From the NCBI GenBank assembly GCA_030049455.1, contig JASIKV010000369.1:1-6396 (forward strand): DNA of 6,396 bases. Direction: 5' to 3'. Of the stretch, positions 4,821-6,396 are shown in pieces (within the stretch, counting starts at the first letter, position 1; each line of letters starts with the position of its first letter). Source of the stretch: Terriglobia bacterium. GTDB lineage: Bacteria; Acidobacteriota; Terriglobia; UBA7540. The notes beneath the pieces are model-generated. The model saw only the letters and a list, made by a program, of their open reading frames with translations, had not been told where the DNA came from and did no database searches. A program made the translations under genes and the position numbers.

Positions 4821-6396
4821 AATGCTTCAGCCCGATTTCCCTCTGCCCATTCCTTTATGCTCGGGTGTCTTGGCAGTGCGGCACTGCTTGCGTCAATTGC
4901 CGGGCTCATCGCGCAAACGGCTCCGCAATCCAAGCCAGCAGCGTCCTCGAAGAGCCAGCAGCAGTCTTTCATCTTGAAATCCGCCACCAACGAAGTGGAT
5001 GTGGATGTGCGCGTGTACGACAAATCCGGGAAACCGGTCACAGACCTGAAGCAGTCGGATTTTAAGGTCACGGAAGACGGTGTGCCGCAGACCATTTCCA
5101 GTTTCAGTTTGGAAGACGTCGAAAAGCTGGCGCAATTCAACGGGGAAAACGAAAAGGCCCAGGTGATTGACCTCGCCAAGCTTCCGCCGGAGGTCAATGC
5201 CGACCGCGTGCTTCAGGACCATCGCCTGCTGGTTCTGTTCTTTGACTTGAGCTCAATGCAACCCGATGAGGTGATGCGCGCCCTGAAGACCTCAGGCGAT
5301 TTTGTGAACACTCGCATGACCATGGCCGACCTGATTGCCGTGGTCACATATTCCTCCGACCTGCATGTGACCCAGGATTTCACGAATGACAAGGCAGCCA
5401 TCCGCAAAGCGCTGCGCGCCATATTGGTGGGCGACCAATCCTCCTCGACGGCGACGCAGGGAAACATCGGTGAAGCCGGCGGTACGGACGCGAACGGCAT
5501 GGAAATCGTTACTCAGGACGTCTCCGACGCCTTCACGCCGGATGAGACGGAGTTCAACATTTTCAACACCGATGAGAAGCTGGAGGCGGTCGAATCGCTC
5601 GCCAACATGCTGCGCATGGTCCCGGGCCGAAAGAATGTGATCCACTTCACCAGCGGCATCACGCGGACGGGACAGGAAAATCAAGCGACGTTGCGCGCTG
5701 CCACGGATGCTGCAAACCAGGCCGATGTTTCGCTCTACACCATGGACGCGCGCGGCCTGATGGCGCTGCCCCCGGGCGGCGACGCCAGCTCTTCCAGTCC
5801 CTCGGGCACAGCGCTCTATTCCGGCTCCGCCGTTTCTTCGCAAATCTCCTCCATGCAGGGCAGCCGCGAAACTCTGGCTGCGCTCGCCACTGACACGGGC
5901 GGCAAGTTCTTTTACGATTTGAACGATTTCGCCCCCGCATTCCAGGAGATTCAGCAAGACAATTCCAGCTACTACCTGATCGGATATTCGCCCACCAACA
6001 CCAAGTCCGACGGCCGCTTCCGCCACATTCGCGTGGAGGTTTCGCGGCCGGGCTTGAAGGTGCAGGCTCGACCCGGCTACTTCGCGCCCAAGAACTTTCG
6101 CCAGTTTACAAGGCAGGAAAAGGAAAGCCAATTGGCGCAGGTCATGAACTTGGAGGTGCCTTTTGTGGACCTTCCCTTCGTGGTCGAAACCGCTCACTTT
6201 CGCCGCCCGGACGGTAAATTCACCATCATTCTGGCGGCGAAGATTCCCGGCTCGCAAGTCGCTTTCATGAAGAAATCCGGGAAGCACGATACCGAATTCG
6301 ATTTTGCCTGGCGCCTGACGGACGAGAAGGATCACCCCGTCGGCGAACTGCGCGATACTCTGCCTGTCCACATGGACAACGATACCTATGAGGAAG
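4779..6396 (+). CDS. Exported acidobacterial VWFA-related protein, 3'-partial
   Basis: The frame is open from ATG 4779 to the window end: 539 codons plus one base, with no stop. The N-terminus has a long basic n-region (residues 1-26), a hydrophobic core MLGCLGSAALLASIAGLIA (27-45) and likely cleavage near A45/Q46. A short beta region follows at 72-110 (VDVDVRVYDKSGKPVTDL, DFKVTEDGVPQTI), the usual lead-in of acidobacterial VWFA-related proteins (TIGR03436 type). The VWA fold starts at about 149 with RLLVLFFDLSSM, so the metal-site motif is D156-L-S-S-M and not a strict DxSxS. It continues with DLIAVVTYSSDL (184-195), VPGRKNVIHFTSGI (281-294), YTMDARGLMALPPGGD, LAALATDTGGKFFYDLND (366-383), SYYLIGYSPTN (397-407) and PGLKVQARPGYFAPKNF (424-440). 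Residues 441-539 resemble the C-terminal region of the same family (AAKIPGS, TEFDFAWRLTD). It probably shares a transcript with the receptor. A role in envelope protein interaction is inferred; the partner is unknown. The alternative start ATG 4857 would remove the basic n-region. Confidence 0.9.
   Translation, partial: MRHRGTKTASKEGKNASARFPSAHSFMLGCLGSAALLASIAGLIAQTAPQSKPAASSKSQQQSFILKSATNEVDVDVRVYDKSGKPVTDLKQSDFKVTEDGVPQTISSFSLEDVEKLAQFNGENEKAQVIDLAKLPPEVNADRVLQDHRLLVLFFDLSSMQPDEVMRALKTSGDFVNTRMTMADLIAVVTYSSDLHVTQDFTNDKAAIRKALRAILVGDQSSSTATQGNIGEAGGTDANGMEIVTQDVSDAFTPDETEFNIFNTDEKLEAVESLANMLRMVPGRKNVIHFTSGITRTGQENQATLRAATDAANQADVSLYTMDARGLMALPPGGDASSSSPSGTALYSGSAVSSQISSMQGSRETLAALATDTGGKFFYDLNDFAPAFQEIQQDNSSYYLIGYSPTNTKSDGRFRHIRVEVSRPGLKVQARPGYFAPKNFRQFTRQEKESQLAQVMNLEVPFVDLPFVVETAHFRRPDGKFTIILAAKIPGSQVAFMKKSGKHDTEFDFAWRLTDEKDHPVGELRDTLPVHMDNDTYEE

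Noticed and set aside
4811..4977. Strong GGAAGGAAAG run followed by ATG at 4822, opening a 51-codon frame inside the VWFA gene
   Set aside because: The frame differs from the VWFA frame, lacks a recognisable domain and ends within the signal-peptide/linker region. The purine run is better explained by the repeat-like sequence there.
5292..6371. Long minus-strand open frame (359 codons) across the VWFA gene
   Set aside because: The plus-strand frame over the same bases shows clear family motifs from end to end. The minus frame has no recognisable domain, signal peptide or ribosome binding site and is a by-product of codon bias.

Overview
This 6.4 kb window looks like chromosomal DNA from an acidobacterium (phylum Acidobacteriota). 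Three things point there: a very large Oar-like outer-membrane receptor with an N-terminal carboxypeptidase-regulatory-like domain, an 'acidobacterial VWFA-related' exported protein directly behind it, and a small exported DUF5666-type protein facing away from both. Base composition is moderately GC-rich and even across the genes. I see no RNA gene, insertion sequence, phage gene or CRISPR array.

Layout. (1) Positions 1-196 hold the end of, or all of, a small plus-strand protein whose frame is already open at the window edge. (2) Positions 197-343 are a convergent gap with one perfect 8-bp inverted repeat and nothing else recognisable. (3) Positions 344-1096, minus strand, encode a 250-residue secreted protein with two DUF5666-like units joined by a glycine-rich linker. 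(4) Positions 1097-1213 are a divergent promoter region with a short palindrome. (5) Positions 1214-4756, plus strand, encode a 1180-residue Oar-like beta-barrel protein. Its plug position is taken by a linker that ends in about 85 mostly glycine residues. (6) After only 22 bases, positions 4779-6396 encode a secreted VWFA-related protein that runs off the window.

How the genes fit together. All three main products carry Sec-type export signals. The receptor and VWFA genes are close enough to share a transcript, and the DUF5666 gene starts from the same intergenic region in the other direction. The receptor and the DUF5666 protein also share the same style of Gly/Phe/Arg-rich low-complexity sequence. 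A cell-envelope or surface unit (barrel, exported adhesion-type VWA protein, small exported beta protein) is a reasonable inference, but the substrate and role cannot be read from the sequence.

Novelty. Most of the content fits families known from this phylum. The points most worth a second look are the glycine-rich replacement of the plug in the barrel protein, the shared low-complexity style across the divergent promoter, and a VWFA N-terminus that appears to be built from an intergenic-repeat-like sequence.
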